The notes under the pieces were generated by a model, which was not told the DNA's origin, did no database searches, and saw only the letters and a program-made list of their open reading frames with translations. From the NCBI GenBank assembly GCA_017428385.1, contig JAFRQX010000010.1:124001-188000 (forward strand): DNA of 64,000 nucleotides, written 5' to 3'. Every line of letters begins with the position of its first letter. The first letter of the stretch is position 1. Positions 23,859 through 32,883 of this stretch are shown one piece after another. Made by a program: the position numbers and the translations under genes. Origin of the DNA: Clostridia bacterium (GTDB lineage: Bacteria; Bacillota; Clostridia; Christensenellales; Aristaeellaceae).

Positions 23859-24737
23859 ATGTTCGAGAAGTTCAACGCACTGGTGAATGAGCCGATGAGT
23901 GCGCACACGACGCTGAAACTTGGCGGACCGGCGGATTATATGGTTTTCCCCCATGATGAGGAAGAGATCGCCGCTATGTTTGCTGCGGCCTGCGCAAATA
24001 ACGTCCCGGTGACAGTAATCGGACACGGAAGCAATCTGCTGGTGCTGGACGGCGGTATCCGCGGCCTGGTGATCTGTATTGGAAAGAACATGCGCCAGAT
24101 TACCCGGGAGGGCAATATCATCCGTGCACAGGCAGGCGCAATGCTGGGCAGCGTAGCGATGGAGGCGGCGGAAGCCGGACTGAGGGGCCTGGAATTTGCT
24201 TCCGGTATTCCCGGTACCGTGGGCGGCGGTGTGACGATGAATGCCGGTGCATACTGCGGGGAAATTGTGCAGGTTGTAAAGGAAGTGCACGGTATTTATC
24301 CGGATGGCAGAAAGATCTGCCTGAACCGGGAAGAAATGGACTTCGGCTATCGTCATTCTGTTGTAATGGAAAAGGGCTTTATTGTGACAGAAGCTGTTTT
24401 CGAACTGGAACCCGGCGACCCGGCCCTGATCCGCGCAAGGATGGCTGAGCTGAACGCAAAACGTTCAGAGAAGCAGCCGCTGGATCTGCCCAGTGCCGGC
24501 AGCACGTTCAAACGCCCGGAAGGATATTACGCTTCCGCACTGATCGATCAGTGCGGCCTGAAGGGCTACAGCATTGGCGGAGCACGGGTGAGTGAGAAAC
24601 ATGCCGGCTTCCTGGTGAATACGGGTAAAAGCAGCAAGGATTTCCTGAATCTGATGCATAAGGTGCAGGATATAGTGGAAGAAAGGGCTGGTGTCCGGCT
24701 GGAGCCGGAGATCAGGATAATCGGTACAGATCTATGA
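23859..24737 (+). CDS. murB: UDP-N-acetylmuramate dehydrogenase (MurB)
   Basis: A 292-residue FAD enzyme that reduces UDP-GlcNAc-enolpyruvate to UDP-MurNAc in peptidoglycan synthesis. The FAD-binding loops are visible: TTLKLGGPADYMVFP, VIGHGSNLLVLDGGIRG and GLEFASGIPGTVGGGVTMNAGAYGG-like (here MNAGAYCGEI). The catalytic Ser is in LPSAGSTFKRPEG. It is the shorter, type II form common in Bacillota. The start at 23859 follows AAGGAG by eight bases. It is the first gene of the conserved murB-rapZ-whiA cluster and overlaps rapZ by 4 nt. Confidence 0.97.
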   Translation: MFEKFNALVNEPMSAHTTLKLGGPADYMVFPHDEEEIAAMFAAACANNVPVTVIGHGSNLLVLDGGIRGLVICIGKNMRQITREGNIIRAQAGAMLGSVAMEAAEAGLRGLEFASGIPGTVGGGVTMNAGAYCGEIVQVVKEVHGIYPDGRKICLNREEMDFGYRHSVVMEKGFIVTEAVFELEPGDPALIRARMAELNAKRSEKQPLDLPSAGSTFKRPEGYYASALIDQCGLKGYSIGGARVSEKHAGFLVNTGKSSKDFLNLMHKVQDIVEERAGVRLEPEIRIIGTDL

Positions 24738-25636
24738 GATACATCATCGTTACAGGCCAGAGCGGAGCAGGCAAGACCGCCTGCGTCCGCTATCTGGAGG
24801 ACAAGGGAAGCTTCTGCATGGACAATATGCCGCCGATGATGCTTCCGAAGCTGATTGAAGCCTTTGACACGACTCCGGTGAAGCACCAGACGGTGACGAT
24901 TGCTGTGGACGTGCGCAGCGGTGAGTTCTTTGACGCCAACGCCGTGGCGAAGATGATCCGGGAACTGCGCCAGATGGGTCATCAGATTGAGCTGATCTTT
25001 ATGGAAGCCAGTGATGAAACGCTGCTGGACCGCTATAAGGAGACGAGGCGGGAACACCCCCTGTGCCAGGAAGGTCTGACTCTGATCGAGGCCATCGTGG
25101 AGGAGCGTACCCGCCTGCAGCCGCTGCGGGAAACTGCCGGCTATGTGATTGATACCACAAATATGACAGCCCGGGCTATGAAAAAGGCGCTGGATAAGGC
25201 ACTGGGCGATCTGTCTGATACGGAACCGCCGATCCGGGCGGAGATTCTCAGCTTCGGCTTCAAAAGGGGCCTGCCCCGGCAGGCAGACCTAGTGGCGGAC
25301 GTCCGCTTCCTGCCGAATCCTTTCTATATAGAAAACCTGTGCCGGCATTGCGGCCTGGACGAGGATGTGCGCAGCTTCGTGATGGATCATCCCACCACGC
25401 AGGAATTTATGCGCCGTTATACGGAACTGCTGGATTTCCTGATTCCCCATTACAAGGAAGAGGGAAAGCGCCGGCTGGTGATTGCCATCGGCTGCACCGG
25501 CGGAGCCCACCGCTCTGTTGCCATTGCCGAGGCGCTGGGACAGTACCTGCGGGAGCAGGGTCTGCCGACGGAAATCAATCACAGGGATCTGCTGCTTGAG
25601 CAGGCACGCTGGACGACGCCGGTTGAGGAGGAATAA
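24734..25636 (+). CDS. rapZ: RapZ-type nucleotide-binding RNase adapter
   Basis: A 300-residue member of the RapZ/YvcJ family. Walker A is at residues 8-15 (GQSGAGKT). The C-terminal domain has SFGFKRGLPRQADLVADVRFLPNPF and ends with IGCTGGAHRSVAIAEAL, the ligand-binding region of the family. In E. coli the protein delivers GlmZ sRNA to RNase E and senses glucosamine-6-phosphate; in Bacillota it binds nucleotides and affects competence and envelope balance. It is fused by overlap to murB (ATGA) and whiA (1 nt), a strongly conserved order. Confidence 0.97.
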   Translation: MRYIIVTGQSGAGKTACVRYLEDKGSFCMDNMPPMMLPKLIEAFDTTPVKHQTVTIAVDVRSGEFFDANAVAKMIRELRQMGHQIELIFMEASDETLLDRYKETRREHPLCQEGLTLIEAIVEERTRLQPLRETAGYVIDTTNMTARAMKKALDKALGDLSDTEPPIRAEILSFGFKRGLPRQADLVADVRFLPNPFYIENLCRHCGLDEDVRSFVMDHPTTQEFMRRYTELLDFLIPHYKEEGKRRLVIAIGCTGGAHRSVAIAEALGQYLREQGLPTEINHRDLLLEQARWTTPVEEE

Positions 25637-26622
25637 TGCGCACTTCGGACACGCGGAGCTTTTCCGCCGGGGTAAAGGAGGAGCTGATCCGGCTTCCCCT
25701 GGGGAAACCCTGCTGCATGCTCAGCGAGATTTCCGCCCTGACCCAGACTTCCGGTCACCTGTCCTTCCGGGGCGGCGGCTGGATCTCCGTCAGTTACCGG
25801 CTGGATAACGCAGGTACGGCACGGCGGCTTTTTCAGCTTCTGAAAATGCGCCTTGGGGCCGCACCCAAGCTTCATTTTGTCCAGACGAGCCAGCTGGGCG
25901 GCCGCCGGAGCTGCGTGCTGACCCTGGGAACGGACGATACCCGGGCCCTGCTGAATGCCCTGCATATGGCAGAGGAGGACGAGAACGGCCAGCTTCACCT
26001 GAAGCATACCGTACCGCGGCATCCCATGACGCGCCAGTGCTGCCGCAGGGCTTTCCTGCGCGGTGCTTTTCTCGGCGCCGGCACGATGACCAATCCGGAA
26101 AAAGGATATCATTTTGAGTGGAAAGCGGATGACCGGCTGGCGGATACGCTGGAGAAACTGCTGGAGAAATGCGAGCTGCCCTATCACAGCTACCTGCGGA
26201 AAGGACAGCAGATCATTTACCTGAAGGACGCCCAGCAGATCTCTGATATGCTGGCAATCATGGGTGCCGGCAGCAGCGTGCTGGAAATGGAAAACATCCG
26301 GATCAACAAGCAGCTGCGGGCCGCGGCGACACGGGCCGCCAACTGCGATGAACATAACAGTGAAAAAATGCTGGACGCGGGCCAGAAGCAGGCGGAAGCC
26401 ATCCGCCGGATTTCACTTGCCCGCGGACTGTTTACCCTGCCTCCGGCCCTGCGGGAAGTGGCGAGACTCCGGGTTGAAAACCCGGATATGAGCCTGCAGG
26501 AACTGGGAGAAATGATGGATCCGCCGGTCGGAAAGAGCGGCGTGAATCATCGTCTGCGCCGCCTGATGGAGATTGCACAGCAGGTGGAAAAGGAATACGG
26601 GAAAGGGGGAGAAGAAGCATGA
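25636..26622 (+). CDS. whiA: WhiA DNA-binding protein
   Basis: A 328-residue WhiA. The N-terminal two-thirds is a degenerate LAGLIDADG homing-endonuclease fold (RAFLRGAFLGAGTMTNPEKGYHFEW is the second repeat). The C-terminal helix-turn-helix lies at about residues 270-320 (PALREVARLRVENPDMSLQELGEMMDPPVGKSGVNHRLRRLMEIA). WhiA controls sporulation in Streptomyces and cell division/chromosome segregation in Bacillus. It overlaps rapZ by one base and the downstream membrane-protein gene by 4 nt. Confidence 0.97.
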   Translation: MRTSDTRSFSAGVKEELIRLPLGKPCCMLSEISALTQTSGHLSFRGGGWISVSYRLDNAGTARRLFQLLKMRLGAAPKLHFVQTSQLGGRRSCVLTLGTDDTRALLNALHMAEEDENGQLHLKHTVPRHPMTRQCCRRAFLRGAFLGAGTMTNPEKGYHFEWKADDRLADTLEKLLEKCELPYHSYLRKGQQIIYLKDAQQISDMLAIMGAGSSVLEMENIRINKQLRAAATRAANCDEHNSEKMLDAGQKQAEAIRRISLARGLFTLPPALREVARLRVENPDMSLQELGEMMDPPVGKSGVNHRLRRLMEIAQQVEKEYGKGGEEA

Positions 26623-28670
26623 TGATCGCATCACTGGTATATTGCCTGATGTACCTGTTTTTCGGTGTGATGACGGTCCGCTTCCTGCTGCCCCGGCACC
26701 GTCCGCTGAACCGGCTGTGGCTGGGGATGAGCCTGGGTCTGCTGGAGGAAATGTGGCTGCCCGCCCTGGGCGCTTTCCTGTTCCGGTTTGATGTGGAGGC
26801 GCATGCTTTTGCCGCGGGCGTCCTGTTTCTGCTGACGGTTCTGTGCTGGTTCCTGCGGGACCAGCGCGCACCGGCGGAATGGGATGAAAAGGAAAGCGGG
26901 CTGCTCCGGCAGCTGCTGATCATCGGGGTTCCGCTGACCATCCTGGGCATCTGGCTGCAGTACAGCCATGTGATGCGTGTGGATGCGGACGGAAACTGGA
27001 ACGTGGGTCAGAGCACCTACGGAGACCTGCCGATGCACCTGAGCTTTGTAACCGGTCTGGTCGGGAAAAAGTTCCCGGCAGACTATACCTTCTTCCCCGG
27101 GGCACGGCTGAGCTATCCTTTCCTGACGGACAGCCTGAGCTCCACCTTTTATCTGCTGGGATGCAGCCTGCAGGCTGCGGTCATCATTCCCGGATCGCTG
27201 ATGATGGCGCTGTGCTATATGGGCGTGCTGGTCCTGGCACGGGATATGACCGGCGGGAAAAAGACCGCGCTGCTGGCAGCGGCACTGTTCTTCCTGAACG
27301 GCGGACTGGGGTTCCTGTATGACTTTGACCAGGCAGGCAGCGGCACCTGGACGGTGATGGATGAGGATGCACCCTTCCTGGCAAGGGTGGGGCAGGCGAT
27401 TTCAGACTGGTTTTCCACTGCTGCGGACCGGGTGAAGTTTATCCTGACGGGGTATTACAAAACGCCCACCAATCAGCCGGATCCCAACAACCTGAGATGG
27501 AGCAATGTGATTTGCGATATGCTGGTTCCCCAGCGGACGACGCTGGGCGGCTGGTGCATGGTGGTGCCCTGCTTCTATCTGCTCAATACGGAATTCCGGG
27601 CGAAACTGCTGGACCGGGAAAACCGGAACCGGGGTCTGATCCTGCTTGGCATCTGGGCAGGTGCGCTTCCTCTGATTCACACCCATAGCTTCCTGGCCCT
27701 CGGACTGGCGTCCATCGGCGCCATGTGCTATGACCTGATCCACGGGGATCCGAAAGCGCTCATGGAACGCAGACCCCGGTGGAAAATCCTGCTCCGGTAT
27801 GCGGTTTATGCCCTGATTGTCCTGGCACTGGCGGCGCCGCAGCTGTTCTGTTTCACCTTTGGACAGGCGTTCCAGGAGGATTCCCATTCCTTCCTGAAGC
27901 TGCAGTTCAACTGGGTGAACAATCCGGGCGGAAACGGCATGCGGGATCTGTATCTCTGGTTCTATATCAAGAATATCGGCCTGCCGGTACTGGCGCTGAT
28001 TGCAGCGCTGTTTGAAAAGAAACCGAGGAACCGCAGGATCTTCTGGATGGCGCTGCCCATTATCCTGGCGGCGGAATTCATCCGTTTCCAGCCCAATGAA
28101 TATGACAACAACAAGCTGTTCTACCTGGCGTGGCTGCTGTGCTGCATGATTATCGCGGACTGGGTCTCCGGCCTCTGGCAGCGCCTGAAGGGCTTCGGCG
28201 GAAGACGGTTCCTGGCTGTGGCTGCGGCGGTGGTTACCTTCTTCAGCGCCGGGCTGACGATCTGGCGTGAATGCGTTTCAAGCTATATGGCTTTCAGTGC
28301 CGACTCCGTGGAAGCCGGCGAGTACGTCCGGGACAATACCCCGCAGGACGCCGTGTTCATTACCGGAACCCAGCACCTGAATCCGGTGCTGTCCATTGCC
28401 GGCAGGACGATTGTCTGCGGACCGGATCTGTGGCTGTACTATCACGGTTTCGACACCTGGGAACGGAACCGGGACCTGGAGGATTTCTATGAAGATCCGC
28501 AGGCAAACCGGGATGTTCCGGAAAAATACGGCGCGGAATATGTGCTCGTCTCCAGCTATGAGCTGAGCAGCTACAACGTAGACGAGGAAGGCCTGGAAGC
28601 ATTGGGCGAAAAGGTCTTTGAAAACAGCGAGGCGAGCATCTACAGGCTTGCCCCTGCAAAAACCGAATAA
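26619..28670 (+). CDS. Large GT-C-like polytopic membrane protein
   Basis: A 683-residue protein with roughly 12-14 membrane helices and a soluble C-terminal part of about 120 residues. An early outer loop contains GQSTYGDLPMHLSFVTGLVGKKFP, an acidic Asp-Leu-Pro-x-His motif after the first helices, as found in GT-C glycosyltransferases that use lipid-linked sugars. A long loop at about residues 235-300 separates helices. The C-terminal region (YVRDNTPQDAVFITGTQHLNPVLSIAGRTIVCGP) resembles the soluble end of such enzymes. The ATGA overlap with whiA ties it to the murB-rapZ-whiA operon. A role in cell-wall polymer glycosylation is inferred. Confidence 0.7.
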   Translation: MMIASLVYCLMYLFFGVMTVRFLLPRHRPLNRLWLGMSLGLLEEMWLPALGAFLFRFDVEAHAFAAGVLFLLTVLCWFLRDQRAPAEWDEKESGLLRQLLIIGVPLTILGIWLQYSHVMRVDADGNWNVGQSTYGDLPMHLSFVTGLVGKKFPADYTFFPGARLSYPFLTDSLSSTFYLLGCSLQAAVIIPGSLMMALCYMGVLVLARDMTGGKKTALLAAALFFLNGGLGFLYDFDQAGSGTWTVMDEDAPFLARVGQAISDWFSTAADRVKFILTGYYKTPTNQPDPNNLRWSNVICDMLVPQRTTLGGWCMVVPCFYLLNTEFRAKLLDRENRNRGLILLGIWAGALPLIHTHSFLALGLASIGAMCYDLIHGDPKALMERRPRWKILLRYAVYALIVLALAAPQLFCFTFGQAFQEDSHSFLKLQFNWVNNPGGNGMRDLYLWFYIKNIGLPVLALIAALFEKKPRNRRIFWMALPIILAAEFIRFQPNEYDNNKLFYLAWLLCCMIIADWVSGLWQRLKGFGGRRFLAVAAAVVTFFSAGLTIWRECVSSYMAFSADSVEAGEYVRDNTPQDAVFITGTQHLNPVLSIAGRTIVCGPDLWLYYHGFDTWERNRDLEDFYEDPQANRDVPEKYGAEYVLVSSYELSSYNVDEEGLEALGEKVFENSEASIYRLAPAKTE

Positions 28671-28708
28671 AAGTGTAAATTTGGATAAAAATTCCTGTTC
28701 AAAAAGGT

Positions 28709-28737
28709 GGGATTGTGATAGAATAATCACAAATCCC
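28709..28737. promoter_or_regulatory. Inverted repeat over a probable -10 box
   Basis: GGGATTGTGAT (28709-28719) is mirrored by ATCACAAATCCC (28726-28737) with one extra A. TAGAAT at 28719-28724, a likely -10 for the coiled-coil gene, forms the centre. It may be a repressor site or a hairpin; no neighbouring regulator is an obvious partner. Confidence 0.5.
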
Positions 28738-28788
28738 GACCGGCGAGGCCGGATCACGTTTTATCAACTGAACAGGAGGAATATTTTC

Positions 28789-29661
28789 ATGAAGAAGACC
28801 GGTATTGCTGCTATTGCCCTGCTCGCCATCGTGGCCATCGTCTTTGCTGTCCTGTACTTTACGGGAAACGGCGATCTGACCAAGGCTAAGAATGACCTGA
28901 CCGCTCAGGTTGAGAGCCTGACCAATGACGCCACCAAGGCCGCGGAAGACGCTGCTGCTTCCCTGAAGACCGTGACGGATGAGAAAGACGCTCTCGCCGC
29001 TCAGGTTGAAACCCTGACCGCTGATGCTGCCAAGGCAGCTGAAGAAGCCGCTGCCCAACTGAAGGCTGTGACGGATGAGAAGGATGCCCTTGCTGCTCAG
29101 GTTGAGAGCCTGACTGCTGACGCCGAAAAGGCCAAGACCGATGCGGAAAGCGCACTGCAGACCGTGAAGGACGAAGCTGCCAAGGCTGCTGAAGAAGCTG
29201 CCACAGCTCTCCAGAGCGCGAAGGATGAAGCTGCTGCCGCTCTGCAGACCGCCAAGGACGAGGCTGCTGCCGCTCTGAAGACCCTGACGGAGGAAAAGGA
29301 TACCCTGGCCGCGAAGGTGACCGAGCTGACCGCCGCCGCCGAGACGACCGTTACCGTCGCCGCGGATGACGTGAAGGCCCAGATCGAAGCGCTCACCGGC
29401 GAAAAAGACGCCCTGACCGCGAAGGTTGATGAGCTGACCGCCGCCGCCACCAAGGCCAAGGAAGAAGCCGAAGCTGCCCTGAAGACCGCTGCTGACGAAG
29501 CGAAGACCACCATTGATGGTCTGAACAAGCAGGTGGAAGAACTGAAGGCTGCTGTGGACTTCGACAATATGGACGAAAAGGGACTGAAGGGCGTTGTTGA
29601 AAAGCTGGTTGAGCCCCTGAAGAAGATCGGTCTGGAAATCAAGGAGATCGTTAAGGAATAA
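28789..29661 (+). CDS. Membrane-anchored alanine-rich coiled-coil protein
   Basis: A 290-residue protein: residues 5-26 form one membrane helix (GIAAIALLAIVAIVFAVLYF), then almost all of the rest is a coiled coil rich in Ala, Lys, Glu and Thr. A 32-residue unit (VTDEKDALAAQVExLTADAxKA...) repeats about three times from residue 35; next come 11-residue units of the type LQTAKDEAAAA; then a heptad part; and a short end domain, DFDNMDEKGLKGVVEKLVEPLKKIGLEIKEIVKE. It looks like an extracellular or periplasm-facing stalk; no family is assigned. ATG 28789 has AGGAGG upstream. Frequent direct repeats in the DNA make it prone to length change. Confidence 0.8.
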   Translation: MKKTGIAAIALLAIVAIVFAVLYFTGNGDLTKAKNDLTAQVESLTNDATKAAEDAAASLKTVTDEKDALAAQVETLTADAAKAAEEAAAQLKAVTDEKDALAAQVESLTADAEKAKTDAESALQTVKDEAAKAAEEAATALQSAKDEAAAALQTAKDEAAAALKTLTEEKDTLAAKVTELTAAAETTVTVAADDVKAQIEALTGEKDALTAKVDELTAAATKAKEEAEAALKTAADEAKTTIDGLNKQVEELKAAVDFDNMDEKGLKGVVEKLVEPLKKIGLEIKEIVKE

Positions 29662-29687
29662 GATCCTCCCTGAGCTTGTATTTACCT

Positions 29688-29717
29688 GCCCGCTTTCATC
29701 TGAAAGCGGGCGTTTTT
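29688..29717 (+). terminator. Intrinsic terminator of the coiled-coil gene
   Basis: Perfect 10-bp stem GCCCGCTTTC (29688-29697) with GAAAGCGGGC (29702-29711), then a T tract. Confidence 0.9.
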
Positions 29718-29776
29718 CTTGCTTTTTGAAGGGAAATGGGATAAAATATTCATAATGTGCAGGAGGTAGATTCAAC

Positions 29777-30229
29777 ATGAAGGTTGTATTGTTGAAGGAT
29801 GTCAAGAACGTCGGGAAAAGAGACGATATCCTGACGGTGAGCGATGGTTATGCCCGGAATTTCCTGTTCCCCCAGAAGCTGGCTGTGGAAGCCACGCCCG
29901 GAGCAATGAAGGAAATCGAACGCAAACGTGCGGCGCAGGATGCCCGCGAAGCGGAAATGCTGGCTGAGGCGAAGAGCAAGGCCGCGTCCCTGAAGGACAA
30001 GGTGATTGCCCTGGAAGTCAAGTGCGGCGATAAGGGCCGTCTCTACGGTTCCGTAACCAGCGCTGAAGTGGCTGACGCCCTGGAAAAGCAGCATGGCATC
30101 AAAGTGGACAAGCGGAAGATTGATATTGGCGATCCCATCCGGGAAACCGGTATCCGGGAAATCTCCGTGTGGCTCTATTCCGGAGTGACCACGCCCATGA
30201 AGCTGGACGTCCAGCCCATGAAGAAATAA
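29777..30229 (+). CDS. rplI: 50S ribosomal protein L9
   Basis: A 150-residue, full-length L9. The N-terminal rRNA-binding domain [40 protein letters not shown] is unmistakable; a long connecting helix (residues about 45-75) leads to the C-terminal domain ([57 protein letters not shown]). CAGGAGG precedes the ATG. It is followed by dnaB, the usual neighbour in Bacillota. Confidence 0.98.
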   Translation: MKVVLLKDVKNVGKRDDILTVSDGYARNFLFPQKLAVEATPGAMKEIERKRAAQDAREAEMLAEAKSKAASLKDKVIALEVKCGDKGRLYGSVTSAEVADALEKQHGIKVDKRKIDIGDPIRETGIREISVWLYSGVTTPMKLDVQPMKK

Positions 30230-30261
30230 GCGGAACGTTATCAAGGGGATTTTGACAGAAG

Positions 30262-31629
30262 ATGGACATCAGGGAAGAAACGGGGAGCATGGTACCGCCC
30301 AACAGCGTTGAGGCGGAGATCAGTGTCCTGGGCGCAATGCTGCAGGACAGCTCTGCTGTGCTCCGCGCGGCTGAACAGCTGGTGCCCGAAGACTTCTACC
30401 ATCCGGAACACGCGGAAATCTTCCGTGTGATGGCGGAAATGAACCGCCAGCAGATGCCTATTGACCTGGTGACCCTGCAGGCGGAACTGTCCCGCAAGGG
30501 CTCACTGGAAGGCGTCGGCGGCATCCGGTACCTGATGAAGATCAATGCGGACGTTCCCACCGCGGCTAACGTCCGGTCCTATATTGATATTGTCCGGGAA
30601 AAGAGCACCCTGCGGAAGCTGATTGCCGCGTGCAAAAACATCACCCGGGACTGCTATACCCAGGACAAGGAATTGCAGGACGTGCTGACTGGCGCGGAGA
30701 AGGCGATCTTCGATATCGTTATGAACCGTCAGGAAGGGGAAGAACTGAAACCCCTGAGCGAGGTGCTGGTCAACACCTATGAGATCATTGAGGAACTGGC
30801 CAGGCAGAAGGGACAGATCGCCGGTGTACCCACCGGTTTTACGGATCTGGACAACATGCTGACCGGCCTGCACGGGGGCGAACTGATCATCATCGGCGCG
30901 CGCCCGGCTATGGGTAAAACATCCTTTGCCATGAATATCGCGGAATATGCCGCGGTAAACAAGGGCAAGGTAACGGCTGTATTCACACTGGAAATGCCCC
31001 GGGAACAGATTGCCATGCGTATGCTGTGCTCTGATGCCCGGGTGGATATGCAGCGGGTGCGTAAAGGCACCCTGCATGACGACGACTGGGTCAAACTGGC
31101 AAAGTCGCTGGGACCGCTTTCCGCGGCACCCATGTATATTGACGACACAGCAGCCCTGTCTCCCACACAGCTGCGGTCAAGATGCCGCCGGCTGATGATG
31201 GACAAGGGACTGGACCTGATTGTGGTTGACTACCTGGGTCTGATGAAGTCAGACGGCAAGTCCGAAAGCCGCCAGCTGGAAGTCAGCGAAATCAGCCGCC
31301 GGCTGAAGGCCATTGCCCTGGAAATGAAGATCCCGATCATCGCCTGTGCCCAGCTGAGCCGTGCCAACAAGGACCGCATCGACAAGCGGCCGCTGCTGAG
31401 CGACCTGCGTGATTCCGGTTCTATCGAACAGGACGCAGACGTGGTTATGTTCCTCCACCGTGAGGAATACTACAACAAAGAGACCGAGGACAAGAACATC
31501 GGCGAGGTGATCGTGTCCAAACAGCGCAGCGGTCCGCTGGGAACGGTCAAGCTTGCCTGGCTGAGTGAGTTCACCACCTTCGCAAATCTGGCGAGGGAGC
31601 AGATGAACGGCGGGGAAGCACCCTTTTAA
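30262..31629 (+). CDS. dnaB: Replicative DNA helicase DnaB
   Basis: A 455-residue hexameric replication-fork helicase (DnaC in Bacillus nomenclature). The N-terminal primase-interacting domain starts PPNSVEAEISVLGAMLQDSSAV. The RecA-like core has Walker A GARPAMGKTSFAMN near residue 212, the arginine-finger and DnaB motifs ACAQLSRANKDRIDKRPLLSDLRDSGSIEQDADVVMFLHR, and the end SKQRSGPLGTVKLAW. No intein is present. It lies 32 nt after rplI and probably shares its transcript. Confidence 0.98.
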   Translation: MDIREETGSMVPPNSVEAEISVLGAMLQDSSAVLRAAEQLVPEDFYHPEHAEIFRVMAEMNRQQMPIDLVTLQAELSRKGSLEGVGGIRYLMKINADVPTAANVRSYIDIVREKSTLRKLIAACKNITRDCYTQDKELQDVLTGAEKAIFDIVMNRQEGEELKPLSEVLVNTYEIIEELARQKGQIAGVPTGFTDLDNMLTGLHGGELIIIGARPAMGKTSFAMNIAEYAAVNKGKVTAVFTLEMPREQIAMRMLCSDARVDMQRVRKGTLHDDDWVKLAKSLGPLSAAPMYIDDTAALSPTQLRSRCRRLMMDKGLDLIVVDYLGLMKSDGKSESRQLEVSEISRRLKAIALEMKIPIIACAQLSRANKDRIDKRPLLSDLRDSGSIEQDADVVMFLHREEYYNKETEDKNIGEVIVSKQRSGPLGTVKLAWLSEFTTFANLAREQMNGGEAPF

Positions 31630-31633
31630 TCAA

Positions 31634-31709
31634 TGCATAATGCATAATGCATAATGATCAGATACGGGACTGAATAATTCAGAATTCAGAATTAAGAATT
31701 CAGAATTAT
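31634..31709. repeat. Two heptanucleotide arrays between dnaB and yhaM
   Basis: TGCATAA repeats three times exactly (31634-31654), then a second array of AATTCAG/AATTAAG units runs from 31676 to 31709. Both have a 7-nt period. The 27 nt at 31683-31709 recur without mismatch, in inverted orientation, at 40827-40853 beside potD. Confidence 0.85.
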
Positions 31710-31746
31710 AAGATATCAGTACAGAGGTTATTGGAGAGAAGCATTA

Positions 31747-32706
31747 ATGGAGAATTATTCGGTCTGCCAGCTGCAGCGGGATATGCGGTATGAAGGATTC
31801 CTGCTCATCCGTTCTGCAGAGAAACGGAAGGACAGCAAAGGCAACGATTATGTGGATATGAACCTGACGGACAAGACCGGCGAGATCAACTGCAAGATCT
31901 GGAACTGGGATCCGGAAGCGGAAACCCCGGAAGCCGGACAGCCAATCAAGGTTCGCGGAACAATCCAGGAGTATAACGGACGGCTGCAACTGCGGGTAGA
32001 GAAATGGCGGCTGTGTACGGACGATGATCCGGTGGACATGAACGCGCTGGTCCCCTGCGCGCCCCGGAAACCGGAAGATATGCTGACAGACATCGAAGAA
32101 GCAATTGAAAGCTTCTCGAATGAAGACCTGAAAAAGCTGACCAGGGGAATGCTGAAGCTGGCCGGAGACCGGCTGAGATGGTTCCCGGCGGCACAGCGGA
32201 TGCACCATGCGGAGCGCAGCGGCCTGCTGCATCACACAACGGATATGCTTCGTCTGGCAGACGCGATGCTGAAGATTTATCCCTGGCTGAACAGAGATCT
32301 GCTGATGGCCGGCGTCATTATCCACGACCTGGGCAAGATTGAGGAAATGAAGAGCGACCAGACTGGCAACGTCACGGACTATACCCGGGACGGACAGCTG
32401 CTGGGTCACCTGGTTCGCGGCATCACCAACCTGAACAAGGTGGCGGAAGAAGCCGGAGTGAGCGGAGAAAGCCTGATCCTGCTGGAGCATATGCTGCTGA
32501 GCCACCACGGGGAGAGCGAATTTGGCAGCCCCAAGCCGCCGATGTTTCCGGAAGCGGAAGCGCTGCACTGGATCGACATTATGGATGCCCGTATGAATAC
32601 TATGAAGAGTGTTACGGACAAGACGCCTCCCGGAGCCTTCAGCGAGAAGATCTTCAGCCTTGACAGGAGAGTGTATCATCCGCTGTACGGAGAGGAAAAC
32701 GAGTAA
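31747..32706 (+). CDS. YhaM-type 3'-5' exoribonuclease
   Basis: A 319-residue protein with an N-terminal OB fold (residues about 15-90: GFLLIRSAEKRKDSKGNDYVDMNLTDKTGEINCKIWNWD ... IKVRGTIQEYNGRLQLRVEKWR) and an HD phosphohydrolase domain. The metal ligands are in GLLHHTTDMLRLAD, IIHDLGKIEE and MLLSHHGESEFGSP. This order matches YhaM, which trims RNA ends in the cytosol of Bacillota. Length is normal. It is preceded by heptad arrays and GGAGAGAAG. Confidence 0.93.
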   Translation: MENYSVCQLQRDMRYEGFLLIRSAEKRKDSKGNDYVDMNLTDKTGEINCKIWNWDPEAETPEAGQPIKVRGTIQEYNGRLQLRVEKWRLCTDDDPVDMNALVPCAPRKPEDMLTDIEEAIESFSNEDLKKLTRGMLKLAGDRLRWFPAAQRMHHAERSGLLHHTTDMLRLADAMLKIYPWLNRDLLMAGVIIHDLGKIEEMKSDQTGNVTDYTRDGQLLGHLVRGITNLNKVAEEAGVSGESLILLEHMLLSHHGESEFGSPKPPMFPEAEALHWIDIMDARMNTMKSVTDKTPPGAFSEKIFSLDRRVYHPLYGEENE

Positions 32707-32804
32707 TCCGGAATTCGGAATGACAACTTTCCCGGATGACTTAGGAAGATATGACTGCTGTGATACGTTCTATATGAATGTAGAGCAGAGTTTTCCTTCA
32801 CAAA

Positions 32805-32868
32805 GTGATGAGTGAAGAGTTTTACTTCGTAAGTGAAGAGTGAAGAGTGTAAAGTTTTGCTTCGCAAA
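32805..32868. repeat. GTGAAGA-type heptad array with TTC hairpins
   Basis: Units of the type GATGAGT/GAAGAGT/GTGAAGA repeat with a 7-nt period, interrupted by TTTACTTCGTAA. The 16 nt at 32805-32820 recur exactly at 48434-48449. A hairpin TTTTGC-TTC-GCAAA (about 32854-32867) abuts the AAGGAGG of the lipoprotein gene and could affect its translation. Confidence 0.8.
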
Positions 32869-32883
32869 GGAGGAAACAAAATC

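Noticed and set aside
28699..29805. 368-residue Gly/Leu-rich open frame on the minus strand
   Set aside because: It is the antisense of the Ala/Lys/Glu repeats of the coiled-coil gene; its low complexity is derived from them.
31634..31709. Possible CRISPR array
   Set aside because: The repeats are 7-nt tandem units without spacers, and no cas gene is present.
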